Source of the DNA: Rhodothermales bacterium
GTDB lineage: Bacteria; Bacteroidota; Rhodothermia; Rhodothermales; Bin80
DNA length: 64,000 nt
NCBI GenBank assembly: GCA_028278205.1
Contig: JANQES010000090.1
Location: 1 to 64,000, forward strand
Direction: 5' to 3'
This document shows positions 40,858-50,307 of the stretch, piece by piece. Within the stretch, counting starts at the first letter, position 1; every line of letters begins with the position of its first letter. The notes under the pieces are model-generated. The model was not told the DNA's origin, ran no database searches, and saw only the letters and a program-made list of their open reading frames with translations. Position numbers and translations under genes: made by a program.

Positions 40858-43800
40858 TTAGAAGTCAAGCCGCGCCCCGATGCGCGTCAAACGGGGAAGA
40901 CCGACCCAGTTATTATTCGTGTTTCCGCCACGGTTCCGGTGCAGGTACGCCGTCTCAAAGAGCGGCGGCGACTGGGCGATCTGACGAGCACCCGCCGGGG
41001 TGGCCAGGAAGCCGTCGGTGTCGGACACGCCGGTGAAGCGCCACACGTCGTTGGTGGCCTGCGTATCGAAGACGTTCTGCACCCACAGGAACGCCGTGAC
41101 GCTGGCGCCGCTGCCGAGCGGGAAGCGGCGATCGACCCGCAGGTCTACGCGGGTGTTCCACGGCATCCGAGCGCCGTTGATGCTGCCCGTAGGCTTCGTC
41201 GCGCGCGCGCCGCCGGCCAGGTTGAACGGCTCGACGACCGGGGTGTAGGGGAAGCCGCTGCCGGCCGTCGCCAGCACGTTGATGCCGAAGTTCTCCAGCA
41301 GTTTCGCGCCGAAGATGGTCGGCCCTTCACCGCTGCCCAGACGATAATCCATCGAGGCGTTGAACTTGTGCCGCTGGTCGAAGTCGAGCGGGCTGATGAA
41401 GTTCGGCGGCGTCTCGTCGACCCACACGATGGTGCTCGTGGTGCGGTCGCCCGAGCCGGTGCCGTCGGCGAACGAGAGGGTGTAGTTGAGGTTGGCCGAG
41501 AAGCCGGCGGTCCGCCGGAGGTCGAAGCCGAACTCAAGCCCTTTCACCGTGCCGAAGTCTACGTTCTCGTAGCTGCTGTAGACACTCGGCGTGGCGCCCC
41601 GGATCTCCCGAAGCTGGATCAGGTTTTCGATCTGATGCACGAAGCCGGAGATCGTCAGCGCAGAGCGGGCGCCCAGACGCTGCCGGAAGCCGAGTTCGTA
41701 CTTGGTGGTTTTCTCGGGCAGGAGGTTGGGGTTGTTGACACCACCCGTGCCCTGCAGAGCGTTGAGCGTAGCGAGCGTCCGCGACGAAGGCCGCTGCGAA
41801 ACCACACCGAAGCTGGCGAAGAACAGCGCCTGGTCGGTCACCGGGAAGCTCACGCCGATGCGCGGCATCCAGGTCACCTGCGGCTCGTAGTCTTCGAACA
41901 TATCCTCGGTGATCTGCCCGCTGGTCGAACGCGGGTTGCCCTGCAACAGGATGTCGCCGGCATTGGCCACTTCGCCGTTGGTGTTGTAATACGTGCCGTT
42001 GGCATCGCGGAAGCCGATGACGTCGTCGCCGCTGTAGAAGACCGAGAAGTCGTTGCCGATGTTGCCGGGCACGCCGCCAGGCAGCCCGCCGGTGCAATCG
42101 ACCGTGCCCACCGAGCCGCCGAGGTCGCCGGCCTGGCAGACGGGCCGGCGCGAGAACCGGTCTTTAAGCACCCGCTGGTTGTTGTCCCACACGTCAACAC
42201 GCAGGCCCAGGTTCAACACGATGTCCCGGAATTCGATCTTGTCCTGGAGATAGCCGCCGTAGTAGATCGGCTTGTAAGGCGCCAGGTTATAATCGGCTTC
42301 GGGCTTGTTGATGTCCTGGTTGATGAAACCGGCGAAGTTCTCGTCATCGACCTCATTCTGGCCCCGGATGTCGTAGCCCCAGTAGCCGACGAAGTCATCC
42401 AGCACGAAGGCCGGGATGTCGTTGTAGCTGCTGTAGCCGTTCGGGTTAAAGTCCGGGTTGTTCGGGTCGATCTGCTCCGGGTTGCCGTCGGCGACGAAGC
42501 GGGCCAGCGCTGCGGCGTTGATGCCCCATCTGCGTTGCGTCTGCTGCTCATACTCCGCACCGAACTCAAGCTGGTGCAGGCCGATCTGCGTCGTGGCCGA
42601 GGCCGTCAGGCGGAACTGCGTATTGTGCCGCTGCTCGTAGCCGTTGAAGCGCCCCCCCGGCACCTGCAAGAGCGTCGCGATGACCTCGTCGTTGGTGGCC
42701 GGGCCGGCGCCGTCCTTATACGTATTCGTATAGGTCGGGATGTTCACCACGAACTGGGTGTCGTCGCTCGGATCATCGGGCGTGCCGTGATCGTCGGTGC
42801 GCGTCTCCGGCACGAGCGTCAGGTTCTTATACCCGCGCAGCGTGGCAAAAGCGGCATTGTCGATGTTGCCGTACTCCAGGAAGCTGTCGAAGTCCGTGCC
42901 GAAACGCGGGTCATAGGTCTCCGTCTTGCGGTCGGAGAAGTCAACCTGGACCTGGTAGAACGTCGAGTTCGACAGGTACTGCGTCCACGTGGCGAAGAGC
43001 TGGTATTCGTCCCGTTCGAAGATGGTTTGCATCTCAGGGGCGAAAACCACCCGGAGGCTGCTGTTGCCCCAGTCAAACTCGCCGGTGTTGTAGCGGCCCC
43101 CCACACGCAGACGCCCGTTCTGGAAGACGTTCCAGGTCAGGTTACCCGTCAGCGAGAGGTTCTGCGAGGCATGGCCCCGCTTGTCTTTGCGGATCTCAAA
43201 GTCGTCGGCGGTCAAGAACTCAGCGCGCAGGATGGGCAGCAGGCTGAGCGTGCCCAGGTCCACGTTCGACGGGATCGAGACACTGGTGCCGTCGCTGAAG
43301 TTGAGCGTCGAGCCGTCAGTGACCAGCGTGCCGTCGTCGTTGACGGCCAGCGAGGCGCCGTCGGCCAGCGAGTTAGGCAACAGGATCTGGTTGCCGTTGG
43401 CGTCGGCCAGGGCAATCGGCGCGGCGCGCAGGTCGTCGAGCAGGGCGTCGGGCGTGTAAAGCTGGCCGACGGCCCTCGGGTTGCTGTCGTCCTGATCATT
43501 GAACTCGCCGGCCAGGAAGAAGCTCAGCTTGTTCGGGATGATCGGGCCGCCGATGGTGCCGGAGACGAGGCTGTAGCCGAAATCGTCGAGCGACTGCGAC
43601 GTGACGCCTTCCAACGACCCGAAGAAGTTGGGCGAACCCGACTTCGTCGTGATGTTGATCACACCGGACATCACGTCGCCGTAGCGCGCGTTGATGTTAC
43701 CGATGAGCATCTCCTGTTCCTGGATGGCCGACTGCGGCAGGCTGGTGGTGCCGAAGACCTTGACACCGTCGACGTAGTAGGTCACCTCGCTGTCGCGGCC

Positions 43801-44304
43801 GCCGCGAATATTGAGATCGTCGGACCCTTCCTGCGTGACGACGCCGGCCTGGATACTGGCCACGGCGGCAGCGCCCCGAACGGGCAGGTTCACGATCTCT
43901 TCCGAGTCGACGATCTTCGGAACACCGATGGCGTCCTTCTGGATCAGCGGGCGTTCATACTCGACGACGATCTCATCGAGTTCAACACCGGGCGAGAGTT
44001 CGAAGTTGAGCTCTTGCGTATAGCCGGAGCTGATGTCAACGCCCACGACCGTCTCGGTCTGGAACCCGACGAACGACGCCTGGACGGTGTACGAGCCCAC
44101 CGGCACGCCGATGATGAAGTAGTTTCCATCAACATCGGTGGCCGTACCGAGCGTCGTGCCTTCGATGACCACCGTCGCACCGGGCAAGCCATCCCCGGTG
44201 GAGCCATCGGTGACACGACCTGCCAGCTTACCGGTGTTCTGGGCATAAGCCAGAATCGGCATGGCAAGCAGCAAGAGTACAAGCGCACCCCATTTGCGTA
44301 GCAT
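40858..44304 (-). CDS. TonB-dependent receptor with N-terminal CarboxypepD-reg-like domain
   Basis: A 1148-residue outer-membrane receptor. Signal peptide about 1-21. A carboxypeptidase-regulatory-like domain (about 24-110: GKLAGRVTDGSTGDGLPGATVVIEGT). Plug domain: VASIQAGVVTQEGSDDLNIRGGRDSEVTYYVDGV. Long barrel with many aromatic-ended strands, last strand WVGLPRLTRIGARLDF. The start has an excellent ribosome-binding site (AGGAGG) and a consensus promoter 345 bp upstream. It is first in an operon with a giant T9SS protein and a PorV protein. Such receptors import glycans, siderophores or peptides; here the partner is not a SusD lipoprotein, so a nutrient cannot be named. Confidence 0.9.
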   Translation of the reverse strand: MLRKWGALVLLLLAMPILAYAQNTGKLAGRVTDGSTGDGLPGATVVIEGTTLGTATDVDGNYFIIGVPVGSYTVQASFVGFQTETVVGVDISSGYTQELNFELSPGVELDEIVVEYERPLIQKDAIGVPKIVDSEEIVNLPVRGAAAVASIQAGVVTQEGSDDLNIRGGRDSEVTYYVDGVKVFGTTSLPQSAIQEQEMLIGNINARYGDVMSGVINITTKSGSPNFFGSLEGVTSQSLDDFGYSLVSGTIGGPIIPNKLSFFLAGEFNDQDDSNPRAVGQLYTPDALLDDLRAAPIALADANGNQILLPNSLADGASLAVNDDGTLVTDGSTLNFSDGTSVSIPSNVDLGTLSLLPILRAEFLTADDFEIRKDKRGHASQNLSLTGNLTWNVFQNGRLRVGGRYNTGEFDWGNSSLRVVFAPEMQTIFERDEYQLFATWTQYLSNSTFYQVQVDFSDRKTETYDPRFGTDFDSFLEYGNIDNAAFATLRGYKNLTLVPETRTDDHGTPDDPSDDTQFVVNIPTYTNTYKDGAGPATNDEVIATLLQVPGGRFNGYEQRHNTQFRLTASATTQIGLHQLEFGAEYEQQTQRRWGINAAALARFVADGNPEQIDPNNPDFNPNGYSSYNDIPAFVLDDFVGYWGYDIRGQNEVDDENFAGFINQDINKPEADYNLAPYKPIYYGGYLQDKIEFRDIVLNLGLRVDVWDNNQRVLKDRFSRRPVCQAGDLGGSVGTVDCTGGLPGGVPGNIGNDFSVFYSGDDVIGFRDANGTYYNTNGEVANAGDILLQGNPRSTSGQITEDMFEDYEPQVTWMPRIGVSFPVTDQALFFASFGVVSQRPSSRTLATLNALQGTGGVNNPNLLPEKTTKYELGFRQRLGARSALTISGFVHQIENLIQLREIRGATPSVYSSYENVDFGTVKGLEFGFDLRRTAGFSANLNYTLSFADGTGSGDRTTSTIVWVDETPPNFISPLDFDQRHKFNASMDYRLGSGEGPTIFGAKLLENFGINVLATAGSGFPYTPVVEPFNLAGGARATKPTGSINGARMPWNTRVDLRVDRRFPLGSGASVTAFLWVQNVFDTQATNDVWRFTGVSDTDGFLATPAGARQIAQSPPLFETAYLHRNRGGNTNNNWVGLPRLTRIGARLDF

Positions 44305-44645
44305 ATCCTACCTCCTGTGATAGTGTAGTGTGTGGCTAAAAGCGTTTGAACCACGAGCCCAAAGCAGCAGGCACGTCAGCCTCAGCCGTGGGACCCGGTC
44401 TTCCATGGTGGGGAGAACCTTACAACGAGAATCGCGACTGCTTTTCCCAAGAAAAAGCAAAAAGCCGCCCAACAGCTCACCGACCGTCCTTTACCGTGAA
44501 CGCACGTGCCGGTAGCGGGTGGGAAGCGGCACTGAGGGGGAAAAGCACTTGGAACTAGGGGTGATAGAGAAGCGGTAGCGGTTCCCGATAGAAGGCCCTC
44601 CTGTGGGGTTTTGGTTTTGATTTTTGGAGACCTGGGTTCGAATCG
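44305..44645 (-). promoter_or_regulatory. Long 5' leader of the TonB-receptor operon
   Basis: About 340 nt of untranslated leader between the predicted transcription start (near 44645) and the receptor ATG. It holds one clear hairpin, GCTTTTTCTTGGGAAAAGC, and ends in AGGAGG. I looked for cobalamin-riboswitch features because TonB receptors often have them, and did not find convincing ones. Confidence 0.4.
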
Positions 44646-44650
44646 ACGCC

Positions 44651-44679
44651 AATATAGAAGGGCTCTCAACTTTTGTCAA
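44651..44679 (-). promoter_or_regulatory. Consensus promoter of the TonB-receptor operon
   Basis: On the minus strand TTGACA (44674-44679), a 17-bp spacer, and TATATT (44651-44656). It has the same architecture as the promoter at 1306-1334. Confidence 0.65.
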
Positions 44680-44805
44680 GGCATTATTAAGGCACTATGA
44701 TACACCTGTTAAAAAACATACCCTGCTCTTCACGCAGAAATCGTACTAAATTCCCCAATAAAGGTATTGATTTTTAACTTAAATGTAGTTTGGGGAATAA
44801 GCAAG

Positions 44806-44874
44806 CAAATGGCAAATCATGCAAATGGCAAATGGCAAATAGCAGCTCGATTGCCCCATTTGCCTCATTTGCTT
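44806..44874. repeat. Heptamer foldback array (AAATGGC word)
   Basis: Left side has AAATGGC/AAATCAT/AAATGGC/AAATGGC/AAATAGC words (44806-44844); right side GATTGCC, CCATTTG, CCTCATTTGC. It ends at the engB stop codon at 44874. Confidence 0.6.
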
Positions 44875-45461
44875 CACCCCGTCAAATCCTCGACCCATTG
44901 TAATAAAGCCTCGCGCCCCTGCTTCTTTTTGGCCGATGTCAGGATGATCGGCGCTTCCATCGCGGCCTGTTTGAGGACTTTTTCGAGGGTTGCCCGGCTG
45001 CGGGCGCGTCCGTTGCCCGAGAGTTTGTCGGTCTTGGTTAAGACGAGGATGTAAGGTACGTCGCCGCCGCGCAGAAGGGCCATCACGTCCCGGTCGAGTT
45101 CGGTGGGCGGATGCCGGCTATCGATCAGATGAAAAACCACGCGCAGCGGCTCGCGTTCGGTGAGATAGCGCCCGATGAACCGCCCCCACCGGCTGCGCTG
45201 CGTCCGGGCAATCTTCGCATACCCATACCCCGGCAAATCGACAAAATAGAGCCGCCCGTTGACGCGATAGTAATTGAATTCCTGCGTCTTGCCCGGTGTG
45301 CCGCTGGTGCGGGCCAGCTTCACGCGCCCCGCCAGCATATTCAACAACGAACTCTTGCCCACATTAGACCGCCCGACGAACGCCACCTCGGGCAGCCCGT
45401 CCGTCGGCAGATGCTCCCAGCGGGTGGCGCCCTTTACAAACTGTATCTCCCTTATGAGCAT
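44874..45461 (-). CDS. engB: Ribosome-biogenesis GTPase EngB (YsxC/YihA)
   Basis: A 195-residue small GTPase required for 50S subunit assembly. G1 GRSNVGKSSLLNML, G2/switch region RTSGTPGKTQEFNYY, G3 FVDLPGYGYAK, G4 LTKTDKL, G5 ILTSAKKKQG. Full family length. Its start codon abuts a TTTTGGA heptamer array that occupies the entire gap to sucD. Confidence 0.94.
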   Translation of the reverse strand: MLIREIQFVKGATRWEHLPTDGLPEVAFVGRSNVGKSSLLNMLAGRVKLARTSGTPGKTQEFNYYRVNGRLYFVDLPGYGYAKIARTQRSRWGRFIGRYLTEREPLRVVFHLIDSRHPPTELDRDVMALLRGGDVPYILVLTKTDKLSGNGRARSRATLEKVLKQAAMEAPIILTSAKKKQGREALLQWVEDLTG

Positions 45462-45607
45462 TTTGGATTTTGGATTTTGGATTTTGGATTGGTCTCATCC
45501 AAAACCCATTTTCTTAGTCGAAGAAGCCGCAGCGGGGCCAACCATCATGGCTTCTTCGTTTTTTTAATCCGTCTCAGATCAACAATCCAAAATCCAAAAT
45601 CCAAAAT

Positions 45608-45623
<16 letters not shown>
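45460..45623. repeat. Heptamer foldback array (TTTTGGA word)
   Basis: Left arm: four tandem TTTTGGA words from 45460, touching the engB start codon. Right arm: AATCCAA-type words at about 45582-45623, covering the sucD stop codon so that the last sucD residues (DFGF) are repeat-encoded. A perfect 10-bp stem with a 7-T run (45519-45565) sits in the middle. Confidence 0.7.
45519..45565 (+). terminator. Terminator-like hairpin opposite to both flanking genes
   Basis: CGAAGAAGCC pairs with GGCTTCTTCG around 20 nt, followed by TTTTTTT on the plus strand. Both neighbouring genes are on the minus strand, so it could only end antisense transcription; or it may simply be part of the repeat. Confidence 0.4.
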
Positions 45624-46477
<854 letters not shown>

Positions 46478-46486
46478 GCTGTTGGG

Positions 46487-46588
46487 GGTTCAAGGTTCAA
46501 AGTTTAAAGTTCAAGGTTGGTCATAGTGGGCACAAACTCGCCGCCCAAGGTAAAAAAACTTTGACCCTTGAACTTTGAACCTTGAACT
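46487..46588. repeat. Heptamer foldback array (GGTTCAA word)
   Basis: Left: GGTTCAA, GGTTCAA, AGTTTAA, AGTTCAA, GGTTGGT (46487-46521). Right: TTGACCC, TTGAACT, TTGAACC, TTGAACT (46561-46588). It spans the gap between the sucD start and the gatA stop; its last word overlaps the gatA stop codon. Confidence 0.7.
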
Positions 46589-48137
46589 AATCCTGCGCAA
46601 ATTTCATGGCAACATCACCCACACGCAGCAGAAGCGCCTCTTCGAAGGGACGCCCTAAGAGTTGCATGCCTACGGGCAGGCCTTCGCCGCCGGGGTGGGT
46701 GCCGATGGGCACGACCAGCCCCGGCACGCCCGCCAGGTTGGCCGTGACGGTGTAGATGTCGCTGAGGTACATCTCCAGCGGGTCGTCGATCTTGCTGCCG
46801 AGTTGGAAGCCGGGCATCGGCGTCACCGGCGTCAGCAGCAGGTCTACTTCTTCGAAGGCCCGGTCGAAGTCGCTGCGGATGAGCGAGCGCACGCGCTGGG
46901 CTTTGCCGTAATAGGCATCGTAATAGCCGGACGAGAGCACGTAGGTGCCGAGCATGATGCGCCGCTTGACCTCGTCGCCGAAGCCTTCGGTGCGCGACTG
47001 CGCGTAGATGCGCCGGAGCAACGAATCTTGCGTCTCGATCTGCCGGCGGACATCGGCAGCACGGCCTGCGTCGTCGCCGGCCTCGGCCAGGGCGGCTTCG
47101 AGCGTGGCGCGTTCTTCGACCAGGGCGCGTCTTGTTTCTTCGAGATCGGCGCGGTAGCCGTAGCGGACGCCGTCGTAGCGCGCCAGGTTGCTGGAGGCTT
47201 CGGCGGTAGCCAGGATGTAATAGGTGGCAATACCGTATTCGGTGTGCGGCATGGCCACCTCTTTAATCTCGGCGCCCGCCGCCCGGAGCCGCTCCACCTG
47301 CGCTTCGAGCATGCGGCGGATGTCGTCGTCGAGGCCTTCGGCATAATACTCTTTGGGCAGACCGATGCGCACGCCTTGCACCGAACCCGTGAGCGCCTCG
47401 GCGTAATCAGGCACCGGCACCGGCGCGCTGGTGGAATCCGACGCATCGACGCCGGCCATCACCCCGAGCAAATGCGCCACGTCCTCGACGCTGTGTGCAA
47501 ACGGCCCCATGCAGTCGAGCGACGAGGCGAAGGCTACCAGCCCGTAGCGGCTCACCCGCCCGTACGTCGGCTTGAGGCCCACGACGCCGCAGAAGGCCGC
47601 CGGCTGCCGGATCGAACCGCCGGTGTCGGTGCCGAGGGCGGCATGGCACAGACCCGCCGCCACCGCCGCCGCAGAGCCCCCCGACGAACCGCCCGGCACG
47701 TAGGCCTCGTTGTGCGGATTGCGCACCGGCCCAAAGTAGGAATTCTCATTCGACGACCCCATCGCAAACTGATCGCAGTTCGTCTTGCCGATGAACACGG
47801 CGCCGGCCTCGCGCAACCGCGCCAGCGCCGTCGCATCATAAAGCGAAGTGAAGTTGGACAGGATGCGCGAGGCACACGTGACCTTCCAATCTTTGATGCA
47901 CAGGACGTCTTTGACAGCCAGCACCAGCCCGGCCAGCGGCAGGTCGCGGCCCTGCGCGCGCGCCTCGTCGAGCCGGCGCGCGTGGGCGCGGGCACCTTCG
48001 TCATCTACGTAGGTGTAGACGTTGAGCCGTTGGTTGCCGGCTTCGATGGCTGTTAAAAAAGAAGAGACCAGTTCTTCGCAACTGGTCTCGTCGTTGTCCA
48101 ACGCCCGGCGGGCATCGGCAAACGTTTGATACGGCAT
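46587..48137 (-). CDS. gatA: Asp-tRNA(Asn)/Glu-tRNA(Gln) amidotransferase subunit A
   Basis: A 516-residue amidase-signature enzyme that supplies ammonia to convert mis-charged Glu-tRNA-Gln or Asp-tRNA-Asn. The Ser-cisSer-Lys triad is visible: Lys76 in LAVKDV, Ser151 in GGSSGGS, Ser175 in DTGGSIRQPA. EGFGDEVKRRIMLGTYVLS is also diagnostic. At about 331-377 there is an extra charged, probably helical insertion (EERATLEAALAEAGDDAGRA) absent from standard ~485-residue GatA. gatB and gatC are not in the window. The start follows an octamer foldback. Confidence 0.93.
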   Translation of the reverse strand: MPYQTFADARRALDNDETSCEELVSSFLTAIEAGNQRLNVYTYVDDEGARAHARRLDEARAQGRDLPLAGLVLAVKDVLCIKDWKVTCASRILSNFTSLYDATALARLREAGAVFIGKTNCDQFAMGSSNENSYFGPVRNPHNEAYVPGGSSGGSAAAVAAGLCHAALGTDTGGSIRQPAAFCGVVGLKPTYGRVSRYGLVAFASSLDCMGPFAHSVEDVAHLLGVMAGVDASDSTSAPVPVPDYAEALTGSVQGVRIGLPKEYYAEGLDDDIRRMLEAQVERLRAAGAEIKEVAMPHTEYGIATYYILATAEASSNLARYDGVRYGYRADLEETRRALVEERATLEAALAEAGDDAGRAADVRRQIETQDSLLRRIYAQSRTEGFGDEVKRRIMLGTYVLSSGYYDAYYGKAQRVRSLIRSDFDRAFEEVDLLLTPVTPMPGFQLGSKIDDPLEMYLSDIYTVTANLAGVPGLVVPIGTHPGGEGLPVGMQLLGRPFEEALLLRVGDVAMKFAQD

Positions 48138-48186
48138 ACTTCTACTAAGAAGGTATAGGCATCCTTATCGGGAACAGGTCGAAGAG

Positions 48187-48249
48187 CGTGTTTGGGTGTT
48201 TTAGTTCTTCAACTCAAACACTCAAACACGATAACACTCAAACACCCTA
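48187..48249. repeat. Octamer foldback array (CACTCAAA word)
   Basis: GTGTTTGG, GTGTTTTA face ACTCAAA, CACTCAAA, CACGATAA, CACTCAAA, CACC. It ends on the tatA stop codon. Related in word to 19673-19731. Confidence 0.65.
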
Positions 48250-48579
48250 CGAAGCCGGCGGCCCGCCCGCGTTGTCGGGTTGCGGGGCCTGCTGCGGCGG
48301 GGGTGGGGTCGATGCGGGCTGATTCGGCGGTGGGTTGGGCGCCGGGGCCGGCTGCTGCTGCACCGGCGGCGTATACGACACTGGCTGTTGCTGCGGCGGC
48401 TGAATCCGCTGATTCTTGTCGTCGATGGTGAGTTCTCTGCTGATCTCGCTGGTAGCGCTCTTGAACTCGCGAATGCCTTTGCCGAGGCCGCGCGCAATTT
48501 CGGGAATCCGTTTGGCCCCGAAGATGAGCAAAATCGCCAGAAAGATGAGAGCGACCTCAAGCGGTCCTAACGATCCCAT
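48247..48579 (-). CDS. tatA: Sec-independent protein translocase TatA/TatE
   Basis: A 110-residue component of the twin-arginine export pore. The N-terminal transmembrane helix and hinge (GPLEVALIFLAILLIFGAKRIPEIARGLGKGIREFK) are canonical, with the FG hinge. The amphipathic helix is followed by a 55-residue Pro/Gln/Ala-rich tail (PPQQQPVSYTPPVQQQP), longer and more repetitive than most. tatC is not in the window. Confidence 0.92.
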   Translation of the reverse strand: MGSLGPLEVALIFLAILLIFGAKRIPEIARGLGKGIREFKSATSEISRELTIDDKNQRIQPPQQQPVSYTPPVQQQPAPAPNPPPNQPASTPPPPQQAPQPDNAGGPPAS

Positions 48580-48690
48580 AACGTCTCCTCTGGATAGACG
48601 AAAGAAAATGATTTCGACAGCGCGGCAGGCACCGTCTCTTCAACTGATCCAACCTGCCGTTGCTCTAGGGGTTCCACGCGGACTTTCTGA

Positions 48691-48731
48691 GCCGAGGAAC
48701 CGGAGAACCGGAGAGCCGGCGAACCGGAACG
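48691..48731. repeat. Octamer tandem array (ACCGGAGA word)
   Basis: ACCGGAGA, ACCGGAGA, GCCGGCGA, ACCGGAAC in the gap between divergent tatA and add. Single-arm; no facing complement seen. Confidence 0.5.
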
Positions 48732-48829
48732 GCGGGAATGGCAGCGTTTTTCCGTTTCATTCCGTAGAACCGCTGTGTGAACGTTTCTGAACCTTCATAC
48801 GTTCATACGGCAACATACCCTACGCTGCT

Positions 48830-49909
48830 ATGAAAGCCCCCGCGTCTATCCCCGCGCTCACCCGCGACGATCTGCTGGCCTGGCCTAAGGCCGAGTTGCA
48901 CTGCCACCTCGACGGCTCGCTGCGCATAGCCACGCTGTTGGAGCTGGCGCAGCAGCAAGGCAAGACCTACGTGCTGCCCGCCAGCACCGTCGAGACGCTC
49001 GAAACGTTTCTGCACAAGATCGACGACTCCGAGACGCTCGAAGCCTACCTCGACTGGTTCCGCTACACCTTGCCCATGATGCAGACGCCGGACGCCCTCC
49101 GGCGCATCGCCTACGAACTGGCCGAGGACAACGCGCGCGAAAACGTCCGCTACCTGGAGGTGCGCTACGCGCCCATCCTCCACACCGAAGAGGGCCTGAC
49201 GCTCGAACAGGTCAACGACGCCGTGCTCGAAGGCCTGCGCGCTGCCGAAAAAGACTTCGACATCCGCACCGCGCTGATCATCGCAGGTCTGCGCGATCGC
49301 TTAGAGAGCACGTCGATGCGTCAGGCTGAACTGGCGGTGGCCTACCAGGGACGCGGCGTCGTCGCCTTCGACCTGGCCGGCGGCGAGGCCGGCAACCCGC
49401 CCAAACATCACCTCCACGCGTTTTATTACGCCCGCAATCACTTGCTCAACCTGACGATCCACGCGGGCGAGTCGTGGGGGCCGGAATCGATCCACCAGGC
49501 GCTTTTCTACTGCAACGCCCACCGCATCGGCCACGGCATCACGCTCGAACAAGACCCCGCGCTGATGCAGTATTTCGTCGATCATCAGATCCCGCTCGAA
49601 ATCTGCCCGACCAGCAACGTGCAGACGCACGTCGTCGAAAGCTACGAGGCCCATCCGCTCAAGAAATACATCGACGCCGGTATCCCGGTGACGATCAACA
49701 CGGACAACCGCCTCTTCAGCCGCACCACGCTCACCGACGAACTCTGGCACGTCTACCAGCACTGCGGCGTCGATGCCTACCAGCTTCGCGAGGTGGCGCT
49801 CAACGGCTTCCGCTATGCCTTTCTTGCGTGGGAGGAAAAACAGCAACTGCTGCGCGATATTCTGGACGTTTTTCCGATGCCGTCGTCGCCGCACTCGCCT
49901 ATCTGGTAG
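48830..49909 (+). CDS. add: Adenosine deaminase-family protein
   Basis: A 359-residue metal-dependent hydrolase converting adenosine to inosine (or a related amine). Metal ligands AELHCHLDGS (two His) and the late HAGESWGPESI block (His, Glu), then HRIGHGI and the TINTDNRLFS segment with the catalytic-type Asp. Family motif CPTSNVQTHVVESYEAHPLKKY is complete. Close relatives deaminate adenosine, but aminodeoxyfutalosine deaminases of menaquinone synthesis share this frame; I favour adenosine because of the SNVQT motif. Confidence 0.85.
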   Translation: MKAPASIPALTRDDLLAWPKAELHCHLDGSLRIATLLELAQQQGKTYVLPASTVETLETFLHKIDDSETLEAYLDWFRYTLPMMQTPDALRRIAYELAEDNARENVRYLEVRYAPILHTEEGLTLEQVNDAVLEGLRAAEKDFDIRTALIIAGLRDRLESTSMRQAELAVAYQGRGVVAFDLAGGEAGNPPKHHLHAFYYARNHLLNLTIHAGESWGPESIHQALFYCNAHRIGHGITLEQDPALMQYFVDHQIPLEICPTSNVQTHVVESYEAHPLKKYIDAGIPVTINTDNRLFSRTTLTDELWHVYQHCGVDAYQLREVALNGFRYAFLAWEEKQQLLRDILDVFPMPSSPHSPIW

Positions 49910-50022
49910 ATTTTTATTCGTTCTTCGCGCTTTGTTTTTTGTGCTTTTCTGCTGAGTAGCAAGAGACCCGTAGGGTTTCCATGAGGATTGATTACTTATT
50001 TCGGTAACGGCAGAACCAAAAG

Positions 50023-50166
50023 TCCGCCTTTGAAGGGGGTGCCCCGACGAAGGAGGGGCGGGGGATGTTCGGGCGACCTTCTGAAAACCTTTTGCAAGGC
50101 CGCAGGAACATCCCCCTGCGTCGCTCCGCCTACGCTGCGCGCCGCTGTCCCCCTTCGAAGGGGGAA
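50023..50166. mobile_element. 144-bp palindromic element B, copy 2 (inverted)
   Basis: TCCGCCTTTGAAGGGGG ... CTGTCCCCCTTCGAAGGGGGA. Reverse complement matches 31023-31166 over full length with scattered changes. The non-coding gap 49910-50307 otherwise has nothing I can support. Confidence 0.7.
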
Positions 50167-50307
50167 TCGCGCAGGAGGTATTACCGAAGTAAATAATCAA
50201 AGAGCATCGAAACCCTTCGGGTCTATATGTAAATTCGGGACTACGTGTAGATGAAGTATTTTACGGATAGCTTTCACCAACCCTCCGCATTCTCCACCCT
50301 TTCATTG

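Noticed and set aside
40822..44301. A very long open frame antisense to the TonB-dependent receptor
   Set aside because: Same reason: codon bias of the real gene keeps the opposite frame open; the translated sequence is low-complexity Val/Arg-rich.
44620..44645. A GGTTCGAAT string resembling a tRNA T-loop on the plus strand
   Set aside because: The bases on either side do not pair as a T-stem and no acceptor or D arm is present; it overlaps the start site of the TonB-receptor operon.
44305..44645. A cobalamin or other riboswitch in the TonB-receptor leader
   Set aside because: No convincing B12-box or conserved core could be matched by eye; only one simple hairpin was seen.
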